A stretch of 64,000 nucleotides of DNA, from assembly GCF_016056295.1 (NCBI RefSeq), contig NZ_JAECZB010000102.1:62001-126000 (forward strand), in the 5' to 3' direction. Positions within the stretch are counted from its first letter, which is position 1; each line of letters opens with the position of its first letter. The stretch comes from Atlanticothrix silvestris CENA357 (lineage in GTDB: Bacteria > Cyanobacteriota > Cyanobacteriia > Cyanobacteriales > Nostocaceae). The translations under genes were made by a program, and so were the position numbers. Positions 44,254 through 53,070 of this stretch are shown here, one piece after another. The notes under the pieces were generated by a model. The model made no database searches. It saw only the letters and a program-made list of their open reading frames with translations, and had not been told where the DNA came from.

Positions 44254-44619
44254 CTAGCCAACAGTAACTTCCCTAGTGTCAACATTTGTAGCTCCGTGGA
44301 CTGATTGTGCTACAGAAACCATCTTGTTCAGAATTTCCTGACTAGGAACTTTGCCTTTCAGTACTACAGTGCTACTTGTTTGAGCTACCCAGAGGGTAGC
44401 AACATCATCAAGTTGCTGGTCTTGATCGAATGCCAATGCTACCCGTTTTGCCAGTCCACTTTGGTCGTATTCTCCATTTAATCCTACACGCTCTGGGGGA
44501 ATTGATTGAGTAGCAGTAGGGGCAGCGCTAGTAGAAGCTTGGGGTACTGGCTGAGGAGTAGGATTTACTTGTGCATTTTGAGGTTTTTCTAATCCAAAAA
44601 GCCTTTTTAACCAACTCAT
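44254..44619 (-). CDS. BON domain protein
   Basis: This 121-residue protein has a Pro/Gln/Ala/Thr-rich N-terminus (about 12-45) and a BON domain at about 50-120 (GLAKRVALAFDQDQQLDDVATLWV and VVLKGKVPSQEILNKMVSVAQSVHGATNVDTREV). BON domains bind lipids or other envelope parts. There is no classical signal peptide; the start (MSWLKRLFGLEK) is amphipathic. Confidence 0.88.
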   Translation of the reverse strand: MSWLKRLFGLEKPQNAQVNPTPQPVPQASTSAAPTATQSIPPERVGLNGEYDQSGLAKRVALAFDQDQQLDDVATLWVAQTSSTVVLKGKVPSQEILNKMVSVAQSVHGATNVDTREVTVG

Positions 44620-44892
44620 ACAATTTTTTCTCTCATTAAAGGTTCATAACATTACAGGATAAAAGTTTTATCAAAAATCCACATCTATCGAAAAAAAGAT
44701 GTGAATTGAGTAAGGGTTCTGCTTTCGGTATGATTTGTGCATAACTTTTCTTTAGATAGTGTAGTAAATGCAGGTATTAAGTTTAAGATAGAGGATTAGA
44801 CCTACAATTTAGCAATTTAAACAGTACGTGTAGGGCAGCCTTTAGCTAGTGTTTATGTTAGTAACATGCTGCCTGAGCCTGTGTTGGCGAAG

Positions 44893-45411
44893 ATGAAACA
44901 TACCCTTTCAGTTCTAGTAGAAGATGAGGCGGGTGTTCTATCCCGCATTTCGAGTTTATTTGCCCGTCGCGGCTTTAACATAGAAAGCCTTGCTGTTGGG
45001 CCAGCTGAGCAAGGAGGAGTTTCCCGAATTACGATGGTTGTACCTGGTGACGATCGCGTAATCGAGCAACTCACTAAACAATTGTATAAGCTGGTCAACG
45101 TCCTCAAGGTGCAGGACATTACCGAAACTCCTTGCGTAGAGAGAGAATTAATGCTCGTGAAAGTGAATGCTACTAGTAGCAATCGCTCAGAAGTCATCGA
45201 ACTAGCTCAGATTTTTCGGGCGCGAGTTGTAGATGTGGCAGAAGATTCATTAACTCTGGAAGTTGTGGGAGATCCAGGTAAGATGGTAGCGATCGTTCAG
45301 GTACTACAAAAATTTGGTCTGAGGGAAATAGCCCGTACCGGCAAAATTGCCCTGACTCGTGAATCGGGCGTGAATACTGAGTTACTTAAATCTTTGGAAG
45401 CAAAGGTTTAG
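44893..45411 (+). CDS. ilvN: Acetolactate synthase small (regulatory) subunit
   Basis: IlvN (also called ilvH) binds valine and regulates the acetolactate synthase large subunit in branched-chain amino-acid synthesis. From ATG 44893 it starts [19 protein letters not shown], the typical ACT domain, with the [18 protein letters not shown] segment and then ELMLVKVNA. The frame is open from 44866 but the first nine residues do not match. The large subunit gene is elsewhere. Confidence 0.96.
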   Translation: MKHTLSVLVEDEAGVLSRISSLFARRGFNIESLAVGPAEQGGVSRITMVVPGDDRVIEQLTKQLYKLVNVLKVQDITETPCVERELMLVKVNATSSNRSEVIELAQIFRARVVDVAEDSLTLEVVGDPGKMVAIVQVLQKFGLREIARTGKIALTRESGVNTELLKSLEAKV

Positions 45412-45787
45412 TGAGAAAATGCGATCGCTGCTATTTTATACATCCTTAAACAAGGTGTAAATTGCCATCTACAAATGAGAAGAAATAACTCTTGAAACTC
45501 TTTACTCTGCGTTCTCTGTCTTGAAAAGTTTCCTACGGAGGAGCCAGTGCGGTAAGGCAGCGCGGTCTTGGGGTTTCCACGCCCTTGCTACAAGTCAGCA
45601 TAGCCGCCCAACGCAGTGGCTTCCCAGGAGCGACTGCCGCACCCCTTGTGGGTCTTGGGGGTTTCCACGCCACTTGCTACAAGTCAGCATAGCCGCCCAA
45701 CGCAGTGGCACTTATCGAACTCACCAATACTTAAAATACCAACTAAAACATCTGAATCTGCATAGAAGTTGAAAGTAGACGTGTACT
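45412..45787. repeat. Spacer with 56-bp direct repeat
   Basis: A unit with GGTTTCCACGCC..CTTGCTACAAGTCAGCA (45565-45620) recurs at 45651-45709 with a few differences. The two share CTTGCTACAAGTCAGCATAG and CCGCCCAACGCAGTGGC. The region has no accepted ORF. Confidence 0.8.
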
Positions 45788-48043
45788 TTACTTCAAATAA
45801 ATTAGCAAGTTTAATCCGGGAATTGTGCGGGAAAGTGTCCATAAAACCAACGTAATATAAAGTACGCCTAGACTCCACTGATACCATGCAAGAGTGGCAA
45901 TAATTCCTGGTAAATGTTCGTCTCGGAGGCGAATATCATTAAATCCTAATCGCAGTAAGTTATTGAGACTGAAATCATAGTAATTCAACCAATTCCAACG
46001 GCGGTTCCATAACAAATACATATAGCGTTCACGAAACATTTGATTTCTTGGTATCACAGGTAATCGTCCAATTAGTAATCTTAATTGTCGGAAAGTACCG
46101 TCTTCTGTGAAATAAGAAACATCCATTAAATCGTGATAACGACCTTGTTGATAAAGTCGGATGATTAAAGTTATTGGTAAGGGAACAATAATGATTAAAA
46201 TACACCCTAATGTCAGCCAAGGTTGTTCGGAACTGCGAAAGATGGCTAGCAAGCTGAAGAATGTTATAAAGCCAAAACTTACCAATATCGCAACGGATTC
46301 GTAATGTGTGGGAATAATTGGCGCAGGATGCAAGCGACGGCAGCGATCCACTAGCCAAAATAATAAACCAAAATAGGCGATCGCTAGTCCACCCACGCCA
46401 AACACTAACCAAAAATTAGTACCATACCCACTCAATAAAAGCAGTAAACTCAACGCTAACCAATTCCAAGCTTGCAGTAACCAACCACCAAGTGATAAAG
46501 TTTCAGCAAAAACTAAGCGATCGCCTAGTTGAGTGTAGGTTTCTACATCAATGTTTAGTAAGGTGAGTAACTCACTGCTTTTACGAAACGGTTGGACAAT
46601 ACGACGGTGGACTATTTCTTGCGCCTGAATTGCAGAAAATCCCAAATTAATTAATTTTGTTAAAGTTGCACTATTAATGTTTGTCGCCACTAAAAGATGA
46701 CTTAACTCTTTAATTCGCAGTTGCTGTTTTGTGTACTCTAGTTTATTAGCATCGGCAACTTGTTGTTGTTGACGGAAATTTTGCCCTAAATTTCGTAAAA
46801 TATTTTGATTACCTTGCAATGTCGGAATCGAGAACATTTTACCAATTTCGCCAGAATTACCTAAAATTTTGGCTTGGTTAGAATTAAAAGTTAGACCTGG
46901 CACATTTAAAAAAGCCGCTTTAGCAAACCCCGCATCACTAAAATCTGCTTGATTGAGAATACTAGCGCCGCGAAGATTTACAGGTTGGTTAAACTGCACT
47001 TCCCGAAAGATCACAGCTTGTTCAAAAATTGCTTCTGTGAGGAAGAGAAATTGATTAAAATTTGCTCTAGTAAACTGTGCTTGATTAGCGAAACGTACAT
47101 TGGAAAAATCTGCATTTCCTTGCCATTGCACATGACCAAATTTAGCTAACTGTTTAAAAATAGCTTGGCTGAAGTTGGCTGTATCTAAAAATATGCTGCC
47201 ATGAAAATTAGCGGTTTCTTGAAATTGGGTTTGTTGAAAATTAGCTTTCTTAAAAAAAATACTCCCATGAAAATTACTCAACTGACGCAAAATTGCACCC
47301 TTGAAGCTGAAAGAACGACTGAATCTGGTCTCAGTCCAGTTAGTAGGTTGAAGAAAAGTTGCACCTTGGGCATTGACAGATTGTAGAAAAAATGTATTTG
47401 GAAACTGTACTTCCCCAGCAAAGCGAGTTTGCACCAGTGTCAAAGAACCACGAAAGACAGAAACTTCACTAGATGTAGTTAAATCAGTTCCCAAAAGTGA
47501 TCGACAGTCCCTAGAATTGGGTAAGGCGATCGCTAATGATTGTAAGCAAACCAAGCGTAAACTTTCTAGTTCTTCTTGTTCGGTAGCGGTGAATATAGGA
47601 GCGTAGACACCTCGTGGCTTGTCGCCAGACATCGCTTGAGCATATAAAGGTGTTCTTAAACCCAAATCACTACCTATGAAATCTCCTTGAATTAAAGACT
47701 GACTCAAATCTAAACCCAAGGGTTTTGCACCCAGTTCTTTTCGCAGCAATTGATAAAAAGCATCGCGAAAAGTTGCATTTTCAGGCCGCAAATCGATTAC
47801 CATCTCCCGCAAATCTACGGTCAAATTGCCTTCACGAAGTATTGGTGTGTGTAATCGCTCTTGCAATAATTCCAGGGTTAAAGGTGTGCGTTCTATTTGT
47901 GTCTGTGCTGCCTTAGCTGGTAGAGGTAGAAAAAGGAGAATTAATAAAACGCAGAGGCACGCAAAGGTTAAACGCAAAAGTACACAGAGGGTTTTCTCTG
48001 CGATATTTTGCGTTTTTCTGCGTTTCAAAAATAACTTATGCAA
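45788..48043 (-). CDS. Pentapeptide-repeat protein with C-terminal membrane domain
   Basis: This 751-residue protein has an N-terminal hydrophobic segment (LCVLLRLTFACLCVLLILLFLP, possibly signal), and a pentapeptide-repeat-like middle (about residues 200-390; SNFHGSIFFKKANFQQTQF, ANFSQAIF, ADFSNVRFANQAQFTRANF). A helical part follows with two helix-hairpin-helix-like segments (LINLGFSAIQAQEIV and LNIDVETYTQLGDRL). At least four C-terminal membrane spans follow. I recognise no enzymatic motif. Pentapeptide repeats form a beta-helix used in binding. The tail (LGVLYITLVLWTLSRTIPGL) is also hydrophobic. Confidence 0.85.
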   Translation of the reverse strand: MHKLFLKRRKTQNIAEKTLCVLLRLTFACLCVLLILLFLPLPAKAAQTQIERTPLTLELLQERLHTPILREGNLTVDLREMVIDLRPENATFRDAFYQLLRKELGAKPLGLDLSQSLIQGDFIGSDLGLRTPLYAQAMSGDKPRGVYAPIFTATEQEELESLRLVCLQSLAIALPNSRDCRSLLGTDLTTSSEVSVFRGSLTLVQTRFAGEVQFPNTFFLQSVNAQGATFLQPTNWTETRFSRSFSFKGAILRQLSNFHGSIFFKKANFQQTQFQETANFHGSIFLDTANFSQAIFKQLAKFGHVQWQGNADFSNVRFANQAQFTRANFNQFLFLTEAIFEQAVIFREVQFNQPVNLRGASILNQADFSDAGFAKAAFLNVPGLTFNSNQAKILGNSGEIGKMFSIPTLQGNQNILRNLGQNFRQQQQVADANKLEYTKQQLRIKELSHLLVATNINSATLTKLINLGFSAIQAQEIVHRRIVQPFRKSSELLTLLNIDVETYTQLGDRLVFAETLSLGGWLLQAWNWLALSLLLLLSGYGTNFWLVFGVGGLAIAYFGLLFWLVDRCRRLHPAPIIPTHYESVAILVSFGFITFFSLLAIFRSSEQPWLTLGCILIIIVPLPITLIIRLYQQGRYHDLMDVSYFTEDGTFRQLRLLIGRLPVIPRNQMFRERYMYLLWNRRWNWLNYYDFSLNNLLRLGFNDIRLRDEHLPGIIATLAWYQWSLGVLYITLVLWTLSRTIPGLNLLIYLK

Positions 48044-48052
48044 ATTGTTCGA

Positions 48053-49060
48053 TCATTCATCGCTAATTAGCAGAACAATTTTACCTGTGATAGACCCACT
48101 TTCAAGTAACTGATGTGCTTTTGCTGCTTGTTCTAGAGGAAACTGATGATTAACTTGGATTTTTAACTTGCCTTGATCGATCCATTTAGCACATTGTTCG
48201 AGAATTTCTGCTTGATGCTGGAGGCTTTCTTCCAATCCTTGCAACATCGGTGTCAACATTAATTCTAAACCGATGCGGAGATTACGCGCTCTTGCAACTT
48301 TCCAAACGGTATTGGCATTCGGTTCGAGAATCGTCACAATGTCACCATATACTCGCACTGCGGGAAAGGTTTTGTGAAATGTTTCCCCGCCTACGGTGTC
48401 AAAAGCCAAGTCTACACCTTCGCCATCAGTCCAATCTAAAGCCGCTTGCACAAAGTCAGTTTGTTTGTAAAAAATTACTTCATCAGCACCAAGTTGTTTA
48501 ACGAAATTAGCCTTTTCTTGAGAACTCACAGTGGTAGAGACAGCAGCACCTTTGAGTTTTGCTAGTTGAATGGCTACATGACCTACACCCCCAGCACCTC
48601 CATGAATTAAAACTTTTTCTCCTGGTTCCAGTCGTCCCCGTTCGTACAAGGCTTCCCAAGCAGTGATTAATACCAAAGGTGCTGCGGCTGCTTCTGCAAA
48701 GGAGACTGAAGTGGGTTTATGTGCTACAAACCGTTCATCTACCACAGTATATTCTGCATAATTACCTGACTCTGCGCCTAAGCCGCCATAGCAAAAATAT
48801 ACTGCATCTCCTGGACGGAAACGCTGAACGCCAGCACCCACCGCTTCTACAATACCCGCACCATCACATCCTAAAATTGCAGGCATAAGTTCGGGGTAGA
48901 AAGTGCCTCGGCTACGGAGTTTTGTATCAATTGGGTTAATGCCAGCTGCTACTAAGCGAATTAAAAGTTTGGTATTGCCTACAGGAACAGCAGGATTGAC
49001 AACTTCTTGTATTTGTAGAACTTCAGGATTACCTGCTGCTGTCATTAAGACTGCTTTCAT
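48053..49060 (-). CDS. Zinc-free MDR alcohol dehydrogenase / quinone oxidoreductase family protein
   Basis: This medium-chain dehydrogenase/reductase starts at ATG 49060 (MKAVLMTAAGNPEVL), with AGGAG upstream. It has the AAGINPIDTKLRSRG and GCDGAGIVEAVGAGV segments of the quinone oxidoreductase branch, then the NADP-binding GGAGGVGHVAIQLAK. There is no zinc-ligand Cys cluster. It probably reduces quinones or aldehydes with NADPH. Its stop is 9 bp from the start of the pentapeptide-repeat gene on the same strand, so they may be co-transcribed. Confidence 0.92.
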   Translation of the reverse strand: MKAVLMTAAGNPEVLQIQEVVNPAVPVGNTKLLIRLVAAGINPIDTKLRSRGTFYPELMPAILGCDGAGIVEAVGAGVQRFRPGDAVYFCYGGLGAESGNYAEYTVVDERFVAHKPTSVSFAEAAAAPLVLITAWEALYERGRLEPGEKVLIHGGAGGVGHVAIQLAKLKGAAVSTTVSSQEKANFVKQLGADEVIFYKQTDFVQAALDWTDGEGVDLAFDTVGGETFHKTFPAVRVYGDIVTILEPNANTVWKVARARNLRIGLELMLTPMLQGLEESLQHQAEILEQCAKWIDQGKLKIQVNHQFPLEQAAKAHQLLESGSITGKIVLLISDE

Positions 49061-49371
49061 AATTCTTTTCTCCTGGCTCAAGTTAGATGCACACTCATTT
49101 GCAACTTTAGCGTAATCGCAAGTACACAGAAGCTTGGATGATTTGGCAATTAATGTTATACCAATTCAAATAATGTTTGCGACACATCAATTATTCGTAA
49201 GGGCACAACATTGTTGTGCCCCTACCTATCTGTCGCATTCTTTTTTCAAATTTGTATTACCTTTGCTCTTTGCAAGTCGCCTTTCTAGTACTGTGTGATC
49301 AGACACAAATGATTAGCAAAAATTGACCAGTGGCTTGGTTAATTCCAGCCCAAAATCTTACAAGTCTTACT
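49061..49371. promoter_or_regulatory. Divergent spacer between MDR gene and glycosyltransferase gene
   Basis: This spacer of about 310 bp contains GGGCACAACATTGTTGTGCCC (49202-49222, a near-perfect palindrome) and AT-rich stretches. It should hold two promoters. No ORF is accepted. Confidence 0.45.
49202..49222. repeat. Palindrome GGGCACAACA / TGTTGTGCCC
   Basis: GGGCACAACA (49202-49211) pairs with TGTTGTGCCC (49213-49222) almost without a loop. It lies in the divergent spacer and could be an operator or a short interspersed palindrome. Confidence 0.55.
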
Positions 49372-51057
49372 ATGAATAACACTGCCGCAATTTTATATAA
49401 AAGAGATGGTTACGATACTTCTGGAAAAAGACTTTTAGGTCGTCAGGCTGCGGGAGAAGGGTTTCTCAAAGCTTTAGTCCAATATGGGACAGCCGATTCT
49501 CTATATTGTTATGCAGATACTCAACCAGAATTTGCGGAGTTTTGCGATCGCATTAAACCTTGGATGAAACGTCCTCGTCAAGTGCAATGGCTACCTACCA
49601 GCCATCCTCAGATTCTTACGCAAGCAGGAACAATTTATCACCCTGACCCTATACTCTCTAAGCTTGCCTGGAATAGAAGATTTTTTGACCAGCGCGGATA
49701 TAGTATCTGTGGGGTAACTCATACTATTGCTAGTACGGGAGTTATGGGTGGTATTGGCGATTTGCTCATTGCTCCTCTTCAGCCGTGGGATGCTTTAATT
49801 TGTACTTCTGTGGCAGTTAAAATTGCTGTTGAACGTCTGCTTAATACTTGGGCTGAATATTTAGCTCAACGTACAGGCGGTAAGCCTAATATTGATATCC
49901 AACTACCAATAATTCCTTTGGGTGTTGATTGTGACGCTTTTGCTCAAGGTGATAATACACCAAATATTAGAAAAAGTCTGCGTCAAGTACTTAACATTCC
50001 TCAAGATGACATTGTTGTGTTGTTTGTAGGCAGATTGTGCTTTTATGGCAAAGCACATCCTGTACCAATGTATTTGGCTTTAGAAAAAGCAGCACAAGCA
50101 ACCAAAGCTAAAATTCATTTTGTCCAGGCTGGCTGGTTTGAAGATGAAAGAGAAGAAGTTACTTTCAAACAAAGTACTCAAATATTCTGTCCATCGGTTA
50201 ATTGTATTTTTGTCGATGGGCGCAAACCAGAAATTCGTTCGGGAATCTGGTCTACCGCCGATATTTTTATTTCTTTAGTAGATAATATTCAAGAAACTTT
50301 TGGACTAACGCCCATTGAAGCGATGGCGGCTGGTTTACCTGTAATTGTCTCAGACTGGGACGGTTATCAAGAGTCTGTGCGTCATGAAGTTGATGGTTTA
50401 CGCATTCCTACCCTTATGCCTCCGGCTGGTTCTGGACTTGATTTAGGCTCTGCGTATCTGAGCGATAACTTAAATTACAGTTCCTATATTGCTCATTCAT
50501 CAATGGTAATTGCTGTTGATATTGATGCAGCATCCAGAGCTTTAATAGAGTTAATTACTAATCCTGAGATGAGAAAGCGCTTGGGAGAGAACGGACGACA
50601 ACGTGCGAGGCAAACTTATGATTGGCGAGTTGTAATTGCAGCTTATGAGGAATTGTGGCAGGAATTAGCCACAGTTCGCAATACTGCACCGATGTCTGCG
50701 CCAGTTCTACGAGGTAGCCCGCCTGCACCTTTGTGTGATGATCCTTTTAGGCTATTTGCCCATTACACCAATATCAAGCTAACCCCAGACTTAATATTAG
50801 GGCTAGGTAGTATGGGTACACCAGAGCATTTACAGCAACTTAGGCAAAACTGGATTACCAATTTTGGTGCAGACAGAAGAAGCGCAAATTCTACTGTAGA
50901 TGGAATTTTAGCTGCGATCGCCCAACATGGAGCAGTCTCAATTGAGACAATTATCCATCAGCACCCAGATGTCTCTTCTACAGAATTACTTCGCACCGTG
51001 ATGTATCTGCTCAAATTTGATATTTTGCGTGTAGAAAATTCACTTTTAGAGATATAA
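49372..51057 (+). CDS. Glycosyltransferase, GT4-like, with extra C-terminal domain
   Basis: From ATG 49372 the protein has 561 residues. The N-terminal part has no close match; the GT-B core shows IVVLFVGRLCFYGKAHPVPMY and the nucleotide-sugar motif TFGLTPIEAMAAGLPVIVSDW (E-x7-E like). The last 60-70 residues (VDGILAAIAQHGAVSIETII to FDILRVENSLLEI) look like a winged-helix domain, which is unusual for a glycosyltransferase. The acceptor is not known. The TTG start at 49330 would add 14 residues. Confidence 0.85.
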   Translation: MNNTAAILYKRDGYDTSGKRLLGRQAAGEGFLKALVQYGTADSLYCYADTQPEFAEFCDRIKPWMKRPRQVQWLPTSHPQILTQAGTIYHPDPILSKLAWNRRFFDQRGYSICGVTHTIASTGVMGGIGDLLIAPLQPWDALICTSVAVKIAVERLLNTWAEYLAQRTGGKPNIDIQLPIIPLGVDCDAFAQGDNTPNIRKSLRQVLNIPQDDIVVLFVGRLCFYGKAHPVPMYLALEKAAQATKAKIHFVQAGWFEDEREEVTFKQSTQIFCPSVNCIFVDGRKPEIRSGIWSTADIFISLVDNIQETFGLTPIEAMAAGLPVIVSDWDGYQESVRHEVDGLRIPTLMPPAGSGLDLGSAYLSDNLNYSSYIAHSSMVIAVDIDAASRALIELITNPEMRKRLGENGRQRARQTYDWRVVIAAYEELWQELATVRNTAPMSAPVLRGSPPAPLCDDPFRLFAHYTNIKLTPDLILGLGSMGTPEHLQQLRQNWITNFGADRRSANSTVDGILAAIAQHGAVSIETIIHQHPDVSSTELLRTVMYLLKFDILRVENSLLEI

Positions 51058-51084
51058 AATCGAAGACAAGAAAAAATTTCGAAA

Positions 51085-51513
51085 CTACTGAAAAGGTTTA
51101 AGCCAACCAAGTTGTATAGCGATATCAACAGCGATCGCCGCAATTGTAAACCACAAAATACTTTCAAAAGCCAGCACTACAGCAGGCAAAATGGTAACAG
51201 TAGAATTCCAGCCCATTTCTATCTGAGTTAACCCCCGCACAAAACCAAAGGCAAACACACCGCCAGCTTTGAGTTGGGGATTTTCATCAGAACGAATGAT
51301 ATAGCGATACGTGACACCAAACAAAAAACCGCAAACAGCAGCACTTACCCCATTCACCCACCAGTGCCAACTCAGATCAATTTGGAGAATTGCGAGTATC
51401 GGAAAATACTTCGCTAGTACGAGAGTATTCAAAAAACTGGTCGTAGCGAAAGCGAAACATAAGGCAAAACCCCCAACTATTCCAGCTTTAAGGGATTCTA
51501 GACGTTCTACCAT
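51085..51513 (-). CDS. Conserved cyanobacterial membrane protein
   Basis: From ATG 51513 (MVERLESLKAGIVGGFALC) the protein has 142 residues and about four membrane spans (GIVGGFALCFAFATTSFLNT, HWWVNGVSAAVCGFLFGVTY, GGVFAFGFVRGLTQ and PAVVLAFESILWFTIAAIAV). I recognise no functional motif. The frame to 51573 includes extra residues that look non-coding. It is divergent from petN. Confidence 0.75.
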   Translation of the reverse strand: MVERLESLKAGIVGGFALCFAFATTSFLNTLVLAKYFPILAILQIDLSWHWWVNGVSAAVCGFLFGVTYRYIIRSDENPQLKAGGVFAFGFVRGLTQIEMGWNSTVTILPAVVLAFESILWFTIAAIAVDIAIQLGWLKPFQ

Positions 51514-51640
51514 CATAGGACTATCTAAATTTCTATATAGACACAAAAAAATTCTTCCCTTACCATTCTCCATTCCCTATTCCCTATTCCCAGTATGATA
51601 AATATTAGAGACGTGTTGTAATTATTTAAAAAGTAGGACT

Positions 51641-51730
51641 ATGGCGATTTTGACATTGGGTTGGGTATCACTGTTAGTTGTATTCACTTGGTCAATTGCA
51701 ATGGTAGTTTGGGGACGCAACGGATTATAG
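51641..51730 (+). CDS. petN: Cytochrome b6f complex subunit PetN
   Basis: This 29-residue protein reads [20 protein letters not shown] followed by MVVWGRNGL, which is PetN (subunit VIII), one of the small single-helix subunits essential for cytochrome b6f. A weak AGGA site is just upstream. It is too short for usual gene calling. A second small membrane ORF starts 7 bp after its stop. Confidence 0.97.
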   Translation: MAILTLGWVSLLVVFTWSIAMVVWGRNGL

Positions 51731-51737
51731 GGGAATT

Positions 51738-51899
51738 GTGGAAAGTCCATTCCTGAGTATTTTGGCTTTAGTTGCCTTGGTGCTGCTACTAGCAGTTACT
51801 GGTGGCGTTGGTTATTTGACGCTAGCAGATTGGCGCGATCGCCGTCGTCAAGAAGACGAAAAACGCGAAACCCGACGCAGCACCACTAAACGGCGATAA
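51738..51899 (+). CDS. Small single-span membrane protein downstream of petN
   Basis: GTG 51738 starts a 53-codon ORF with AGGGG about 5 nt upstream, 7 bp after petN. A hydrophobic span (FLSILALVALVLLLAVTGGV) is followed by a highly charged tail (WRDRRRQEDEKRETRRS). I do not recognise a family. Close spacing suggests co-transcription with petN. It may associate with the thylakoid membrane. Confidence 0.6.
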   Translation: MESPFLSILALVALVLLLAVTGGVGYLTLADWRDRRRQEDEKRETRRSTTKRR

Positions 51900-51989
51900 C
51901 TCTTTTGGGGTAAACATAGCCTAGTTTTCTGCATTCAAAACCACTTTTGTAGGGACGCGATATTAGGAGAAAGCCCATATCTGCTGGTT

Positions 51990-52018
51990 GTAAGCGTCAA
52001 TCTCTTGATGGCGCTTAC
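51990..52018 (+). terminator. Terminator-like dispersed palindrome after petN, GTAAGCG type copy 2
   Basis: GTAAGCG (51990-51996) pairs with CGCTTAC (52012-52018), followed by GCTTTTATTT. The sequence is a close match to the reverse complement of the palindrome at 20473-20501. Confidence 0.7.
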
Positions 52019-52158
52019 GCTTTTATTTATCGTCAGAGTTCACAGAATCCAAATCAAATACCGGTGCTATGCGCCAAACTCTCAATACGTAAATAAATCT
52101 CGTAAACACTAACGCTTGTAACCCAGTATTGCAGAAATCGAAGAGGTAAGTTAATATT

Positions 52159-52176
52159 TGGTTGTACGACCAACCA
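52159..52176. promoter_or_regulatory. TetR operator candidate upstream of tetR
   Basis: TGGTTG-N6-CAACCA is a perfect inverted repeat 17 bp before the tetR start (52194). A very similar site lies at 52836-52853. Confidence 0.75.
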
Positions 52177-52193
52177 GAAAATATAACTAGAGA

Positions 52194-52787
52194 ATGTCAG
52201 TGAGCAAAAAAACGGCATCAAACGGTGCTAATAATCGTTCACTAATTATCTCTGCTGCTTATAAGCTCTTAGCAGAGGAAGGATACTATGCGGCAACGAT
52301 GAAGGAGATCGCAAATGCAGCTGGGGTGGCTCCTGGCTTGATTCACTACTACTTCAGTAGCAAAGATCAACTCCTGCAAGAAGTACTCTATGTTGCAGGA
52401 GACCGTTATATGAAGGAGGTGGAACAGTGGTGTAACACACTGGCTTCACCGCAATTGTTGGAGACAACGTTTAGTGAACCAAAGCAACGGGTGATCAATG
52501 AGCCTGAATGGTTTCAGCTGCGATGTGAGTTGTTCGCACTAGGGCTACGCAACCCCAACTTCCACGAAGCGGTTCAGGTTATGCTCTCAACTGGGCGACA
52601 ATGTATTACTCGTCTGGTGTGCCAGATTGCAGGAGGTAAGATTACTAAGCCAGAGGCAGTGGCAGGTATCTTACTGGCAGCGTTTGATGGGTTGGCTTTA
52701 CAGAAGTTGGTAGACCCAGACTTTGATTTAGAGAGTGCTTACTGTGTCCTGCTCCAGATGTTTACCTCACAGTTGAGTGAAAAATAA
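52194..52787 (+). CDS. TetR/AcrR-family regulator
   Basis: This 197-residue regulator has an N-terminal helix-turn-helix (SAAYKLLAEEGYYAATMKEI and ANAAGVAPGLIHYYFSSKDQ). The C-terminal domain is of the TetR_C class. It carries an operator candidate in its own promoter and a second one before the next gene, so it probably represses itself and the downstream SDR-DUF1772 unit. Confidence 0.92.
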   Translation: MSVSKKTASNGANNRSLIISAAYKLLAEEGYYAATMKEIANAAGVAPGLIHYYFSSKDQLLQEVLYVAGDRYMKEVEQWCNTLASPQLLETTFSEPKQRVINEPEWFQLRCELFALGLRNPNFHEAVQVMLSTGRQCITRLVCQIAGGKITKPEAVAGILLAAFDGLALQKLVDPDFDLESAYCVLLQMFTSQLSEK

Positions 52788-52835
52788 TAACCTTCTGAGG
52801 TTGATCAGCAACACTCTTCTTTTTTTGAGGATTTT

Positions 52836-52853
52836 TAGTTGTTTGACCAACTA
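52836..52853. promoter_or_regulatory. TetR operator candidate downstream of tetR
   Basis: TAGTTG-N6-CAACTA is a perfect inverted repeat 22 bp before the start of the deleted SDR gene. It shares GTTGTNNGACCAAC with the site at 52159-52176. Confidence 0.75.
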
Positions 52854-52875
52854 ATGTTAATGGAGAAATTTTGTC

Positions 52876-53070
52876 ATGAACGTTTTAGTTACAGGAGCAA
52901 CAGGATATATCGGCAGCGCGGAGGAAGCCCACATAGTAATGGGTACATTTGCCGATGCGCTGGCTCTTGACCAACAGGTGAGTGGAGCAAAGGCCAGAAA
53001 AGTTTTGGGTTGGCAGCCTCAAGCCATTTCGTTACTGGATGACTTAAAGGAAGGTTCTTATGTTGGCTAA
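52876..53070 (+). pseudogene. NAD-dependent epimerase/SDR with large in-frame internal deletion
   Basis: The 64-codon frame begins with the Rossmann start MNVLVTGATGYIGSA, then jumps to EEAHIVMGTFADALALDQQV and GAKARKVLGWQPQAISLLDD, which are the C-terminal region of NmrA/epimerase-type SDRs. Relatives have about 260-300 residues, so about 200 are missing without a frame change. The catalytic Tyr-xxx-Lys part is lost, so no activity is expected. The start and the 3' overlap with the next gene are intact. Confidence 0.8.
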
